Source: Lachnospiraceae bacterium C1.1
Lineage (GTDB): Bacteria > Bacillota > Clostridia > Lachnospirales > Lachnospiraceae
Direction: 5' to 3'
Assembly (NCBI GenBank): GCA_030434875.1
Contig: JAUISW010000001.1
Coordinates: forward strand, 1,127,501 to 1,191,500
DNA: 64,000 nucleotides
Positions 50,213 through 58,412 of the stretch are shown here, in pieces. Made by a program: the position numbers and the translations under genes. The notes below the pieces were generated by a model that was not told the origin of the DNA, made no database searches, and was given only the letters and a program-made list of their open reading frames with translations. The stretch's first letter is position 1. Each line of letters starts with the position of its first letter.

Positions 50213-52261
50213 ATGATTATAATGATTTTAAAAATGCTTTCTATTATTGCAGTTCACGTTCTGCTTACGGTTTTTCTCTGGAAAAAAAATCAGTCTAAAG
50301 TCATGGGTATGTCTCAAAAGCTCATGATCGGATTTATATACGGTCTCTTTGCCATCTTCTCGAACCATTTCGGAGTTGTCTACGAACACAGTATCTTAAA
50401 TATCAGAGATTTAAGTCCGCTTACCGCCGGTCTCCTTTTTGACCCGCTTTCCGGTATCATTGCAGGATTTATAGGCGGAATTGAACGATATATAATCGGG
50501 AGGTACTTTAATATCGGCTATTACACACACGCCGCCTGCAGCATTGCCACAATAACCTCCGGATTTCTTGCGGCATTTCTTAACTGCTTTCTTCTCAGAG
50601 GAAAGAAACCTTCTGCTGCTTATGCTTTCTTTATCGGCGCGGTTATGGAAGTTTTTCATATGTACGAAATATTTCTGACCCACAGACGTGACATGCTTAA
50701 TGCTCTCTCAGCCATTAAAAACAATTCTGCTCCCATGATATTTTTTACTGCTTTCGGACTTATGGCAGAGATCATGATACTGCGCTTTTATGCTGGGGAA
50801 TGGACTACCCCCTTCAAAAAGATTCCAAAGGAAAATATCGAAATATCGAAGAAATTCAACTTTTGGCTCTCAACCGCTACCTTATCCGTATTATTTTTTA
50901 CCTTTATTTTTTCCTTCATGATACGGACACAGACGGCGATAGAGATTGCCCGCAATACATTGCGAAGATCGCTTCTCGATATCACGACACAGCACAGACA
51001 CTTTCAGAACGATAAAGCCCTCCTCGGCTCCATAGACATTCATGTTGGTTCAAGCGGGTCTTTTGACATTATAAGGGATGACCTCTTTGTCGCAGGTGCT
51101 CATAATACTCTGCCGGTTTCTCAGAAAATCAGGGATATAATTGAGCTGCATGAGGATAACAACTTTTTTAGAGTCGAATATTTCGACACTGACTCATTCT
51201 GCGTGATAAAGCACCTTGATAACGGTGACATAGTTTTTCTCACACTTCCTCTCAAAGAAATCTACAATAACAGAGACACAATGGCCTATGAAACAATTTT
51301 TGCAAATATCATTACAATGGCTGTTTTGTTTATGCTGGTTTCCTTGCTTGTACAAAATATCATTGTAAAGAATCTTTCACAGGTCAACAGTTCTCTAAGG
51401 AAGATCGCGGACGGCAATCTGCAGGAGGAAGTCTCGGTGTATGAATCAACGGAATTTGCTACCCTCTCAGAAGACATCAACAGTATGGTCAGTACGCTTA
51501 AAGGTTATATAGAAGCTGCCGAGAAAAGGATCCGGCAGGAGCTCCTCTTTGCAAAGACCGTACAGGAATCATCAATCCCCAGAAATTTCAGATTTGACAG
51601 AACTGACTTTGAAATTTACGCTTCCATGAAACCAGCAAAACAGGTAGGCGGTGATTTCTATGATTTTTTCTTTATAGGACAGGACAGACTTGTTCTGGTA
51701 ATTGCAGATGTCTCAGGAAAGGGGATTCCGGCCGCACTTTTCATGATGAAAAGTAAAGCCGCACTCCGTTCGCTGGCAGGAGAAGGCAATTCTCCCGCCG
51801 AAGTCATGAATAAGCTGAATTTAACTCTTGCCGAGGACAACAGGGTTAAAATGTTCGTAACTGTATGGCTCGGTATCATTGACCTGAAAACAGGAATCAT
51901 GAAATGCTCAAATGCCGGTCATGAATATCCCCTGCTCAAGCGAAAAAATACCGGTTATGAATATTATAAAGATTCGCACAATCTTGTACTTGGACTAAGG
52001 AAAAAAATTAATTTCACTGATTATGAAATAAGGCTTGAAAGCGGTGACGACATTTTCATATATACAGACGGCATACCTGAGTCTTTTAACGGTGAGGATG
52101 AAGTATATGGTTTTGAACGATTGAAAAATGTCCTGACTCTTAATAGTGATAAAAGCGCGAAAGAAATAGTTGAAAATCTTGTTTCAGATCTTGATGATTT
52201 CGTAGGAAATGCTGAACAGTTTGATGACACAACAATGCTTGTTTTTAAATATAAAGCATAA
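50213..52261 (+). CDS. Membrane-bound SpoIIE-type serine phosphatase with LytS-like 5TM sensor
   Basis: A 682-residue protein. Residues 1-190 are a five- to six-helix 5TMR_LYT-like module (NIRDLSPLTAGLLFDPLSGI, GIERYIIGRYFNIGYYTHAA). A second membrane-anchored extracytoplasmic segment (215-370) follows, then a HAMP linker (VNSSLRKIADGNLQEEV) and coiled coil. The PP2C/SpoIIE domain (440-682) has GGDFYDFF, DVSGKGIPAALFMMKSKAAL, SNAGHEYPLL, YTDGIPESF and DDTTMLVF, giving complete Mn/Mg sites. It probably dephosphorylates the STAS protein in response to an outside or membrane signal. It diverges from the exporter operon. Confidence 0.9.
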   Translation: MIIMILKMLSIIAVHVLLTVFLWKKNQSKVMGMSQKLMIGFIYGLFAIFSNHFGVVYEHSILNIRDLSPLTAGLLFDPLSGIIAGFIGGIERYIIGRYFNIGYYTHAACSIATITSGFLAAFLNCFLLRGKKPSAAYAFFIGAVMEVFHMYEIFLTHRRDMLNALSAIKNNSAPMIFFTAFGLMAEIMILRFYAGEWTTPFKKIPKENIEISKKFNFWLSTATLSVLFFTFIFSFMIRTQTAIEIARNTLRRSLLDITTQHRHFQNDKALLGSIDIHVGSSGSFDIIRDDLFVAGAHNTLPVSQKIRDIIELHEDNNFFRVEYFDTDSFCVIKHLDNGDIVFLTLPLKEIYNNRDTMAYETIFANIITMAVLFMLVSLLVQNIIVKNLSQVNSSLRKIADGNLQEEVSVYESTEFATLSEDINSMVSTLKGYIEAAEKRIRQELLFAKTVQESSIPRNFRFDRTDFEIYASMKPAKQVGGDFYDFFFIGQDRLVLVIADVSGKGIPAALFMMKSKAALRSLAGEGNSPAEVMNKLNLTLAEDNRVKMFVTVWLGIIDLKTGIMKCSNAGHEYPLLKRKNTGYEYYKDSHNLVLGLRKKINFTDYEIRLESGDDIFIYTDGIPESFNGEDEVYGFERLKNVLTLNSDKSAKEIVENLVSDLDDFVGNAEQFDDTTMLVFKYKA

Positions 52262-52265
52262 TTTT

Positions 52266-52334
52266 ACCGACTACGCATATATTTCTACCGAATGGACACA
52301 ATTGATTGAAAGGGATTTTTTCTGCTGCTATATT
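52266..52334 (+). promoter_or_regulatory. LytTR-type operator/promoter of the DUF975-precursor operon
   Basis: TACCGACTACG and TACCGAATGGA (ACC at 52266 and 52287) are 21 bp apart. TATATT (52329-52334) starts exactly 42 bp after the proximal A, as at 43525-43593. Confidence 0.7.
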
Positions 52335-52423
52335 ATTATCATAAAGCGAAAGCCAATCATCAATTCAGCAAAGATTGATTGATACACCTGTAGATGCAGA
52401 TGAATTGCAAGGAGGTAATTACA

Positions 52424-53119
52424 ATGTGGACGAGGGCCGAAGTTAAGACAAAAGGAAAAGAAGCTTTTAAGGGTAATTATTGGATGTGTGTTTTGACTGC
52501 TTTTATCATTTCAATAATTTCAGGCGCTTCTGCTGCCCCCGGGCAGACAGGTACTATAAGAAACCTCAACAACATGCTTAAAGACGACGGAGGCATGCTT
52601 TCGGTTATAATAGCTTTTATTGCTTCTGTCATAGTTATATTTTCCATCGTTTGGACCCTGCTTAAGATTTTTGCAATAAATCCGGTATACATGGGATGCA
52701 GATGTTTCTTCAAGGAAAATCTTTCAAAAAAACTGACTTCCCCCGACCTTACGGAAAGCATAAAAAAATCATTTACCGGAAATTATGGCCGAAATATTCT
52801 CTGTCTCTTTCTTAAAGATTTGTTTCTCGGCCTCTGGTTTTGCCTCTTCATTATTCCGGGGATAATTAAATGCTATTCCTATAAGATGGTTCCCTATATT
52901 CTTTACGACCACCCGGAACTATCCGCAACAGAGGCAATTACCTATTCGAGAAAAATGATGGGCGGTCACAAGTGGAGCGCTTTTGTCCTTGATCTTTCCT
53001 TTATCGGCTGGGGACTGCTAAGCCTTATCACCGGCGGATTGGTTGGTCTTTTCTGGACAAATCCCTATATGATGAGCACTGAAGCTGCACTTTATGAAAA
53101 GCTCAAAATGATGCAGTGA
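52424..53119 (+). CDS. DUF975-family membrane protein
   Basis: A 231-residue protein from the ATG at 52424 (AAGGAGG upstream; an earlier in-frame ATG at 52394 lies before that site). RAEVKTKGKEAFKGNYWMCV is the conserved DUF975 start. Five or so hydrophobic segments follow, with YKMVPYILYDHPELSATEAI and SRKMMGGHKW characteristic of the family. Function is unknown; it may help fold, sense or protect against the secreted product. It is co-transcribed with the precursor gene 51 bp downstream. Confidence 0.85.
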   Translation: MWTRAEVKTKGKEAFKGNYWMCVLTAFIISIISGASAAPGQTGTIRNLNNMLKDDGGMLSVIIAFIASVIVIFSIVWTLLKIFAINPVYMGCRCFFKENLSKKLTSPDLTESIKKSFTGNYGRNILCLFLKDLFLGLWFCLFIIPGIIKCYSYKMVPYILYDHPELSATEAITYSRKMMGGHKWSAFVLDLSFIGWGLLSLITGGLVGLFWTNPYMMSTEAALYEKLKMMQ

Positions 53120-53170
53120 TCAAATAAATCAAAGAAACAATTATAGACAACAAGAACAGGAGGAACGAAA

Positions 53171-53461
53171 ATGGCTGATAATAAGAATGTTGAACTCAAC
53201 GAAGAAATGATGGCAAATGCAGCAGGTGGAAACGCACTTGTCGATGCGGTGAATCTCCTTTCCGAAGGAAAGTATCGTACAGAGGATGGGATAATTACAA
53301 GTGCCCGTGAGCATGATGGTTGGTGGAACGTATCAACAGATCAGCATCCCCAGGGAATTGCAGCTTATTATTTCGCTTATGGAAAATTGTTGGAGCCCGG
53401 CACCCGTGTAAGATGTGCCCTCGTAGGAATGGGAAGATGGGAGATTGTTGCTTTTCTTTAA
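53171..53461 (+). CDS. Double-glycine precursor protein
   Basis: A 96-residue protein preceded by AGGAGG. The leader MADNKNVELNEEMMANAAGG (residues 1-20) resembles that of the precursor at 42973. The 76-residue core (NALVDAVNLLSEGKYRTEDG, WWNVSTDQHPQGIAAYYFAY, TRVRCALVGMGRWEIVAFL) has one Cys, many aromatics and a strand-rich end. It does not look like a lanthipeptide or thiopeptide core, so it is likely exported as a small folded protein. A terminator follows directly. Confidence 0.78.
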   Translation: MADNKNVELNEEMMANAAGGNALVDAVNLLSEGKYRTEDGIITSAREHDGWWNVSTDQHPQGIAAYYFAYGKLLEPGTRVRCALVGMGRWEIVAFL

Positions 53462-53469
53462 CAGTCTGA

Positions 53470-53510
53470 AAAACAAATAGGAGGGGATTCCCCCTCCTAT
53501 TTGTTTTTTC
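53470..53510 (+). terminator. Rho-independent terminator
   Basis: AACAAATAGGAGGGG and CCCCTCCTATTTGTT form a perfect 15-bp stem followed by six T, right after the precursor gene. Confidence 0.92.
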
Positions 53511-53823
53511 TCAAATTACAGGATGTCCTTTATTTTATCCGCATCTGTTCACATCATATGTCCACCATATGCCATAGATTTTTGCAGCAAAGCTCCAAAA
53601 ATCCCGCAAACAAGCCATTTAAATGCAGCTTCGCTGCGGGCTTGTTTGCCACATGTTTTACTTCATCACACGGAACCCGCAGTAAATGCGGATTCCTGCA
53701 ATTTAATCACAAGAATACATACACTTAAGCCATTTGAAAAATCTTTTTGCCGCGTAAATCGTTTTCTAAACACGGACAAAAAGTGTTTTCAATGCTTAAA
53801 TGTACGACGTTGCTTCACACGGC
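53511..53823. repeat. Remnant of the small membrane-protein gene and small hairpins
   Basis: 53574-53632 aligns with 1123-1180 in the small membrane-protein gene (minus-strand FKWLVCGIFGALLQKS versus FKWLVCGIFDVLQQKS). The rest contains short palindromes (GCAGCTTCGCTGC) and no complete gene. Confidence 0.55.
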
Positions 53824-54195
53824 TCAGATTTCCTGTGCCTGAACTTCATCGGTCACTTCTATTTCTGCCGATCTTTCATGCTCCCTTTGTATATCCGGCC
53901 ATGCCGAAAGCATAGGTCTGATGTCGGCGCCCTTTACCTGAGTCATATTTCCGATTCCGAAAGAAGCAAGAAAGCAGAATGCCGAGAAAAGCACCGCAAG
54001 TACGGTTCCTATTGTCTTGCAGTTTTTGTAGCTTCCAAGTCCGTCACGAAGGTAGTACATTGCACCTCCGCACCATTCACCTTTATTGTTTTTACGTCTG
54101 TAGTAAATTCCCAGAAGGTTCTCGGAATAATTGGTCATCATTCCAAAGAAAGCAATGATCCACATCCTGAAAACCGCTCCCGGTCCTCCCGTCAT
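53824..54195 (-). pseudogene. Fragment of an alanine/glycine:cation symporter
   Basis: The frame has GPGAVFRMWIIAFFGMMTNY, LLGIYYRRKNNKGEWCGGAM and FLASFGIGNMTQV, an internal piece of AGCS transporters, then an unrelated 38-residue tail. Both ends of the transporter (normally about 450 residues) are missing. Confidence 0.75.
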
Positions 54196-54518
54196 TATCG
54201 CTCCGGATCAACAACCTGGTAAAAGAGATCATCCCTGAACATTCTGTAAAAATCAACCTGAGGTCTTGCCCAGATTGGTGAATTGTCCCTCCACAGTTCC
54301 TGCTTACCCATACGGTTAATCCTTGCAAGGATATCCTCAATCTCTTTCATATGATATCCGCAGGTTTGAAAAACAAAACTCTCCGTAAGACCGGCATGAC
54401 TGAACAGCACATCATCAATTTTATGGACAAATCTATAACATTCTTCAAGAACACATTCCAGTCTGATAATACCTTCAATAGCAGTTATCCTTGCCTGGAC
54501 AGAATATCCCGATTCCAT
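54195..54518 (-). pseudogene. Fragment of a calcineurin-like phosphoesterase
   Basis: IEGIIRLECVLEECYRFVHK then DDVLFSHAGLTESFV and NSPIWARPQVDFYR resemble the middle of bacterial Ser/Thr-phosphatase-like metallophosphoesterases (FSHAG motif). The metal-binding N-terminal GDIHG block and the C-terminus are absent. It joins directly to the AGCS fragment. Upstream, 54530-54590 encodes SIIEAIEDWFRGLLV, resembling the start of an ICE VirB6/TrbL-like protein. Confidence 0.6.
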
Positions 54519-54656
54519 AGCATGCCTAAAACAAGCAGTCCTCTAAACCAGTCCTCTATCGCCTCAATTATGCTGTCCACTTGTTACCTCCTACTTTTTG
54601 CATAAAAAAGAACCATCCTTTGTTGAACGGTCCTACACTACATCAATATTAAGTTG

Positions 54657-55025
54657 TTATAAATCCGACAGCTTTATCCTGTCATATGCACCATTTTTAG
54701 CATCTTCAGGATGTGGTTCCAAACCGATTATTGTTATTTCCTGCTGATCTGGTCCATATACCCAGTACATGCGGCGCGCCCCGCTCTTTTTATTCTCAAG
54801 ATATGACTGCCAGACTTTCATACCATATCGTCTGGACAATTCAGTTATTTCATGAGATTTTAAGCTCGGGTACATCGGATCAAGGGATAGCTTCTTCAAA
54901 GCATTACCCCATTTTTTATAAAGCTCCTCGTCTTTTTTACTGATAGTACCATCCCGGTACTGAGTTTGAAGAGAATTCCATAATTCCTCCATTTCAGGAA
55001 TTCCCATCCTAATCGCATATCCCAT
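54657..55025 (-). CDS. Type II toxin, RelE/HigB-like
   Basis: A 122-residue protein. LYKKWGNALKKLSLDPMYPS and MKVWQSYLENKKSGARRMYW, then YGPDQQEITIIGLEPHPED, give the helix-helix-strand order and basic/aromatic residues of RelE-superfamily mRNA interferases. It starts 14 bp after the antitoxin gene. It may act on ribosome-bound mRNA. The module lies between relics of ICE transfer genes. Confidence 0.7.
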   Translation of the reverse strand: MGYAIRMGIPEMEELWNSLQTQYRDGTISKKDEELYKKWGNALKKLSLDPMYPSLKSHEITELSRRYGMKVWQSYLENKKSGARRMYWVYGPDQQEITIIGLEPHPEDAKNGAYDRIKLSDL

Positions 55026-55039
55026 CCAGGCAATTCCCC

Positions 55040-55279
55040 CTAAAAATCAGACAGATCAATAGCGGGTGAAACATCTCCCATCTTGAAATTCTCTATTGCT
55101 CTATCCATATCTTTTAAAGTATTTGCCGAGATGCCATCGGGAACAGTTAGTTCACGCGGTTCAAGCATTATGCAACCATTTTTGTATTCTTTTACATTAT
55201 AGTATTGATACAATGCACCTCTGAGGGTGATTCTCTTTTTGCTGTCAATGTGTACCGTATAATCTTTGATAGCTTCCAT
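55040..55279 (-). CDS. Antitoxin of the type II module
   Basis: A 79-residue protein from the ATG at 55279 (GGAGG 8 bp upstream). The N-terminal half (VHIDSKKRITLRGALYQYYN, VKEYKNGCIMLEPREL) is an AbrB/SpoVT-like swapped-hairpin DNA-binding domain; the acidic C-terminus would bind the toxin. An 18-bp perfect palindrome lies in its promoter. Confidence 0.75.
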   Translation of the reverse strand: MEAIKDYTVHIDSKKRITLRGALYQYYNVKEYKNGCIMLEPRELTVPDGISANTLKDMDRAIENFKMGDVSPAIDLSDF

Positions 55280-55297
55280 AAGATCCACCTCCATATA

Positions 55298-55354
55298 TGA
55301 CAGGTGGGATATCCCACCTATCATTATAATACTACCTACGCGCCCTTATGTCAA
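55298..55354 (-). promoter_or_regulatory. Promoter and palindromic operator of the toxin-antitoxin module
   Basis: TTGACA (55354-55349), 17 bp, TATTAT (55331-55326). AGGTGGGATATCCCACCT (55302-55319) is a perfect 18-bp palindrome, extended by TGA/TCA on both sides with one mismatch, over the start of the transcript. Confidence 0.8.
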
Positions 55355-55387
55355 TGAGACATGCTTTTTTCCGATTCCTCTGGCAGA

Positions 55388-55477
55388 TCAAAAAAGACCT
55401 GCAAGAAGAGGAACAAGTGTGGTTCCGATGAGGGCAACTCCACCTCCGGCCATGAGCTGTATTATTCCATTTTTGAT
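55388..55477 (-). pseudogene. C-terminal fragment of an ICE Maff2-family protein
   Basis: The minus strand reads QLMAGGGVALIGTTLVPLLA and GLF then a stop, the conserved end of the small Maff2 membrane protein that precedes the VirB6-like gene in many Firmicute conjugative elements. Only this end is left. The stretch to 55713 has no complete gene. Confidence 0.65.
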
Positions 55478-55712
55478 GTAAGTTTTATGAAATCAGGATG
55501 CGATCTGCATCATAGATTGATTAGACTGCCAGGGAATTATCTTCCCCGGCATCAGCCCAACATCATCACAAGGCTGAGAAGTATGCTTAAAAACCGTTTC
55601 TTTCATTTTACGATAAAACCAAGTTCCGAAATGAGGGTGATATTCATCTGACGAGGTTCTCTGTTCGCCTCATTCTTGGCAACAACATCTTGCGGACATT
55701 TTTCAAAACCGC

Positions 55713-56069
55713 TTATTTTTCTGCCTTCATCTGATCATCTGCCCAGTTATATACAGACTCAAGTGCCGGGATCAGAGTTTTTCCACGTTCCGAAAGAGAA
55801 TATTCCACTGTGGGTGGAATCGTATTGTACTGCTTTCTCTTTATGAACTTATCCTTTTCCAGTTCCTTAAGACATTTCGTAAGCATTGTAGCTGTGATGC
55901 CTACAACTTTTCTTTCAAGCTCTCTATATCTTAATGTCTGATTCTCAGCATCAGCAATATACCACAAAATAGGAAGCTTCCATTTCTTCCCTATCAGATC
56001 CATCGCATACAAAATCGGACAGTCAGTTTCATATATATTCTCGTCTTTTGGTAATGTTTTCCTTCCCAT
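55713..56069 (-). CDS. HxlR-family regulator
   Basis: A 118-residue winged helix-turn-helix protein. Cys at residue 17 (ETDCPI) is the redox-reactive Cys typical of HxlR proteins; LIGKKWKLPILWYI, ITATMLTKCLKELEKDKF and PPTVEYSLSERG complete the domain. It is divergent from a truncated Old Yellow Enzyme gene. It probably senses electrophiles and controlled that gene. Confidence 0.88.
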   Translation of the reverse strand: MGRKTLPKDENIYETDCPILYAMDLIGKKWKLPILWYIADAENQTLRYRELERKVVGITATMLTKCLKELEKDKFIKRKQYNTIPPTVEYSLSERGKTLIPALESVYNWADDQMKAEK

Positions 56070-56200
56070 AAATACTCCTTTACTATATTTTTTATAGTGA
56101 CAAAGAATATTCTACCTTCTTGTTTTTTCTTTGTAACAAATTATAATGAAGTAAAGGCGAAATGTAAAGCTTTTCAATGTGTTCATCACGGAGGTTTATC

Positions 56201-56413
56201 ATGAAAAAAATATTTGAACCTGTCGAATTAAGAAATTTATCTGTTAAGAACAGATTAGTCAGATCAGCTACCTGGGAAGGAATCGCAAACCCAGATTGCA
56301 GTATTACAAAAGAATCCTATGAGATATATGAAGAGCTTGCAAAAGGGGGCATAGGCACAGTCATTTCCGGATTTACCAGCGTCAGCCTTCACGACCACTA
56401 CTTCGAAGGGATG
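56201..56413 (+). pseudogene. Old Yellow Enzyme family, 3' end deleted
   Basis: From the ATG at 56201 (GGAGG upstream) about 71 codons read KKIFEPVELRNLSVKNRLVR, SATWEGIANPDCSITKES and IGTVISGFTSVSLHD, the N-terminus of an NADH:flavin oxidoreductase. The frame then runs antisense into the end of the AAA-ATPase gene and stops at 56533. Most of the barrel is gone. Confidence 0.82.
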
Positions 56414-56421
56414 ATATGTTT

Positions 56422-58284
56422 TTATTCAGTTCTTATCTTTACTTTTTTCCCTGAGAATGCTATCCCAAATTTAATGATATCCGCTACACCCTCCTCACAC
56501 ATTTCTGTGTCATACCCTTTCTCATCGATCTGATCAAGAGTCTCTGCGGATAAGGCATCCAGTTCCTCATCGCTCAGATCTTTATCCCATTTTAATTCCA
56601 TGATCATCCCCGGGTATTTATTTTCCCTCGGAAACAAGCTTATATCATATCGTCCATCGCCGGACTCTCTGTTTGACCTGATCCGATACTGATTATCCAT
56701 CAAAGCGATAAGCCCGAGAACAAGCCCGTGATAAAAGCCCTCCGCTCCGGCATCGTAGAAGCTGATACTCTTCTTTAAGTATTCTCCTATTCCGTCCTGC
56801 AGTTTCTTTGTATCCTGTGCATAAAGACTCTCAGCGATCTTATTGGCTGTAGCTCTTCCCATTGCACCGATCTGCATCAGATGCGACAGGATCTCACTCT
56901 TATATACTGCCGCTATCTCACAGTTCGGTATCGAAACCTCGCAGAGCCACGCTCCATCACCTTGCAACTCTTTCTTCGGAGTTTTAAGATATCCGGCCAC
57001 CAGAAGCAGACTGTAGATATTTGCAGGATCTTCCGCAAGCGATCTGTACACCACATTCTGATCGATCCTGGCAATAACACGTTCGCCCTGAAGAAGGGAA
57101 TACAGTTTCTCAGTGATATCATCCGTTGCCACCTTCAGTACATCTTCCAGTACCTCGTTCTTTCCGGTGTTCACCCAGTATGCCTGCGGCAGGCATCCTC
57201 TTGACAAGTAATTGATCACTGACCACGGATTATATATTTCTTTTTTCCCGAAGAAATATCCATCATACCAGTTACGAAGTTCTTCCTCCTTATCGGATGC
57301 TCCATAATAAGCAAGCATTTCTCTCACTTCCGATTCAGTGAATCCAAAGAAACCATCGTACTCCTCGTCCATCACTGAATTAACAGTAAGATTATTTAAA
57401 CCGCTGAAAATACTCTCCTGCGCTATCCTTAATATACCGGTCAGAAATCCATATGACAGGTTATTGTTATCCTTGAATGCTCCGGAAAAAAAGTTCCTCA
57501 TGAATCCAATGATCTCATCATAGAACTCTTTTGAATACCCTTCCTGTATCGGAGTATCATACTCGTCAATGATGATGATCGGAGCTTTTCCGTAATGAGC
57601 TGTAAGCATCTTGGAAAGTTTTTGGAGAGAAGCAGAAAGCTCTACTTCATTCGCCTGTCCGCTTAATACTTTCTCAAAATATTCTTTCTCATACTTTTCC
57701 AGTTTATCGCTGTTTTTAAGCTCGGAATGTCTTCCGAACTCCTCCTGTAACAATCCTGCGATCTTTGCAAAGGTTGCTTCCCAGGAATCAAATTTAACAT
57801 CTTTAAATGTAAGAAATATCACGGGATATTTCCCCTGATGCTTCCTGTATTCATCCCCACACTTCCAGATTGCTTTATCTGCAAAATACCTGCTTGTATC
57901 CTCGCCGGATATTTCAAAGAAAACACGAAGCATATCCATGTTTAAAGTCTTTCCGAAACGTCTCGGTCTTGTAAACAAAGATACAAATGCCTTTCGATCC
58001 AGAAATTCTTTGATCAAAAGAGTTTTGTCCACATAATAGTATTCCGACTGTGTACGTATATAATCTGATATTCCTACCGGAAGTGGTTTTTTCTCCTTCT
58101 CCGGCCCCGACTTGATATATCGTCCTGTAACTATACGCCTGTCAGCAGGGCGCTTGGCTTCATCCGGTATCTGCCATTTCTTCCCAATCTTAACAGCTCC
58201 GGGAATCATACCTTCCTTGCAAAATTCCGTTACTCTGCGCTCTGATATTCCCCATATCACAGCCATTTCCTTGCAGGATTTCAT
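56422..58284 (-). CDS. AAA-ATPase-like / PD-(D/E)xK nuclease-like protein
   Basis: A 620-residue protein of the AAA-ATPase_like + PDDEXK_9 type. Residues 1-60 are a MerR-like helix-turn-helix (WGISERRVTEFCKEGMIPGA). Residues 70-360 hold the ATPase (PVGISDYIRTQSEYYYVDKT, TRPRRFGKTLNMDMLRVFFE with a Walker A-like GKT, and IIIIDEYDTPIQEGY as Walker B). Near 560-590, DGRYDISLFP and GMIMELKW make the nuclease motif. These genes are abundant in gut anaerobes and have unproven roles. It has its own palindrome-covered promoter. Confidence 0.88.
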   Translation of the reverse strand: MKSCKEMAVIWGISERRVTEFCKEGMIPGAVKIGKKWQIPDEAKRPADRRIVTGRYIKSGPEKEKKPLPVGISDYIRTQSEYYYVDKTLLIKEFLDRKAFVSLFTRPRRFGKTLNMDMLRVFFEISGEDTSRYFADKAIWKCGDEYRKHQGKYPVIFLTFKDVKFDSWEATFAKIAGLLQEEFGRHSELKNSDKLEKYEKEYFEKVLSGQANEVELSASLQKLSKMLTAHYGKAPIIIIDEYDTPIQEGYSKEFYDEIIGFMRNFFSGAFKDNNNLSYGFLTGILRIAQESIFSGLNNLTVNSVMDEEYDGFFGFTESEVREMLAYYGASDKEEELRNWYDGYFFGKKEIYNPWSVINYLSRGCLPQAYWVNTGKNEVLEDVLKVATDDITEKLYSLLQGERVIARIDQNVVYRSLAEDPANIYSLLLVAGYLKTPKKELQGDGAWLCEVSIPNCEIAAVYKSEILSHLMQIGAMGRATANKIAESLYAQDTKKLQDGIGEYLKKSISFYDAGAEGFYHGLVLGLIALMDNQYRIRSNRESGDGRYDISLFPRENKYPGMIMELKWDKDLSDEELDALSAETLDQIDEKGYDTEMCEEGVADIIKFGIAFSGKKVKIRTE

Positions 58285-58320
58285 TTGAACATCCCCCTTT
58301 TGGTATCTATCATTTCCTAC

Positions 58321-58387
58321 AGTATAAACATTATTCGGAAGGATGTCAATGTGATATTGATTTCCTTCCGAATGTATTTCCGAATAA
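58321..58387 (-). promoter_or_regulatory. Promoter and TTCCGAAT operators of the AAA-ATPase-like gene
   Basis: TTGACA (58349-58344), 17 bp, TATACT (58326-58321). ATTCGGAAGGA (58333-58343) and TCCTTCCGAAT (58363-58373) are perfect inverse copies; TTATTCGGAA (58331-58340) also pairs with TTCCGAATAA (58378-58387). The protein's own N-terminal helix-turn-helix may bind here. Confidence 0.7.
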
Positions 58388-58412
58388 AGTCTTCATAATG
58401 TGGTTGATTATC

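Noticed and set aside
50788..52230. Several minus-strand frames inside the SpoIIE-type phosphatase gene
   Set aside because: All are shadows of a 682-residue gene with complete catalytic motifs and lack ribosome sites.
55480..55651. Plus-strand open frame in the ICE relic region
   Set aside because: It has no start context and no family resemblance; it overlaps debris of other genes.
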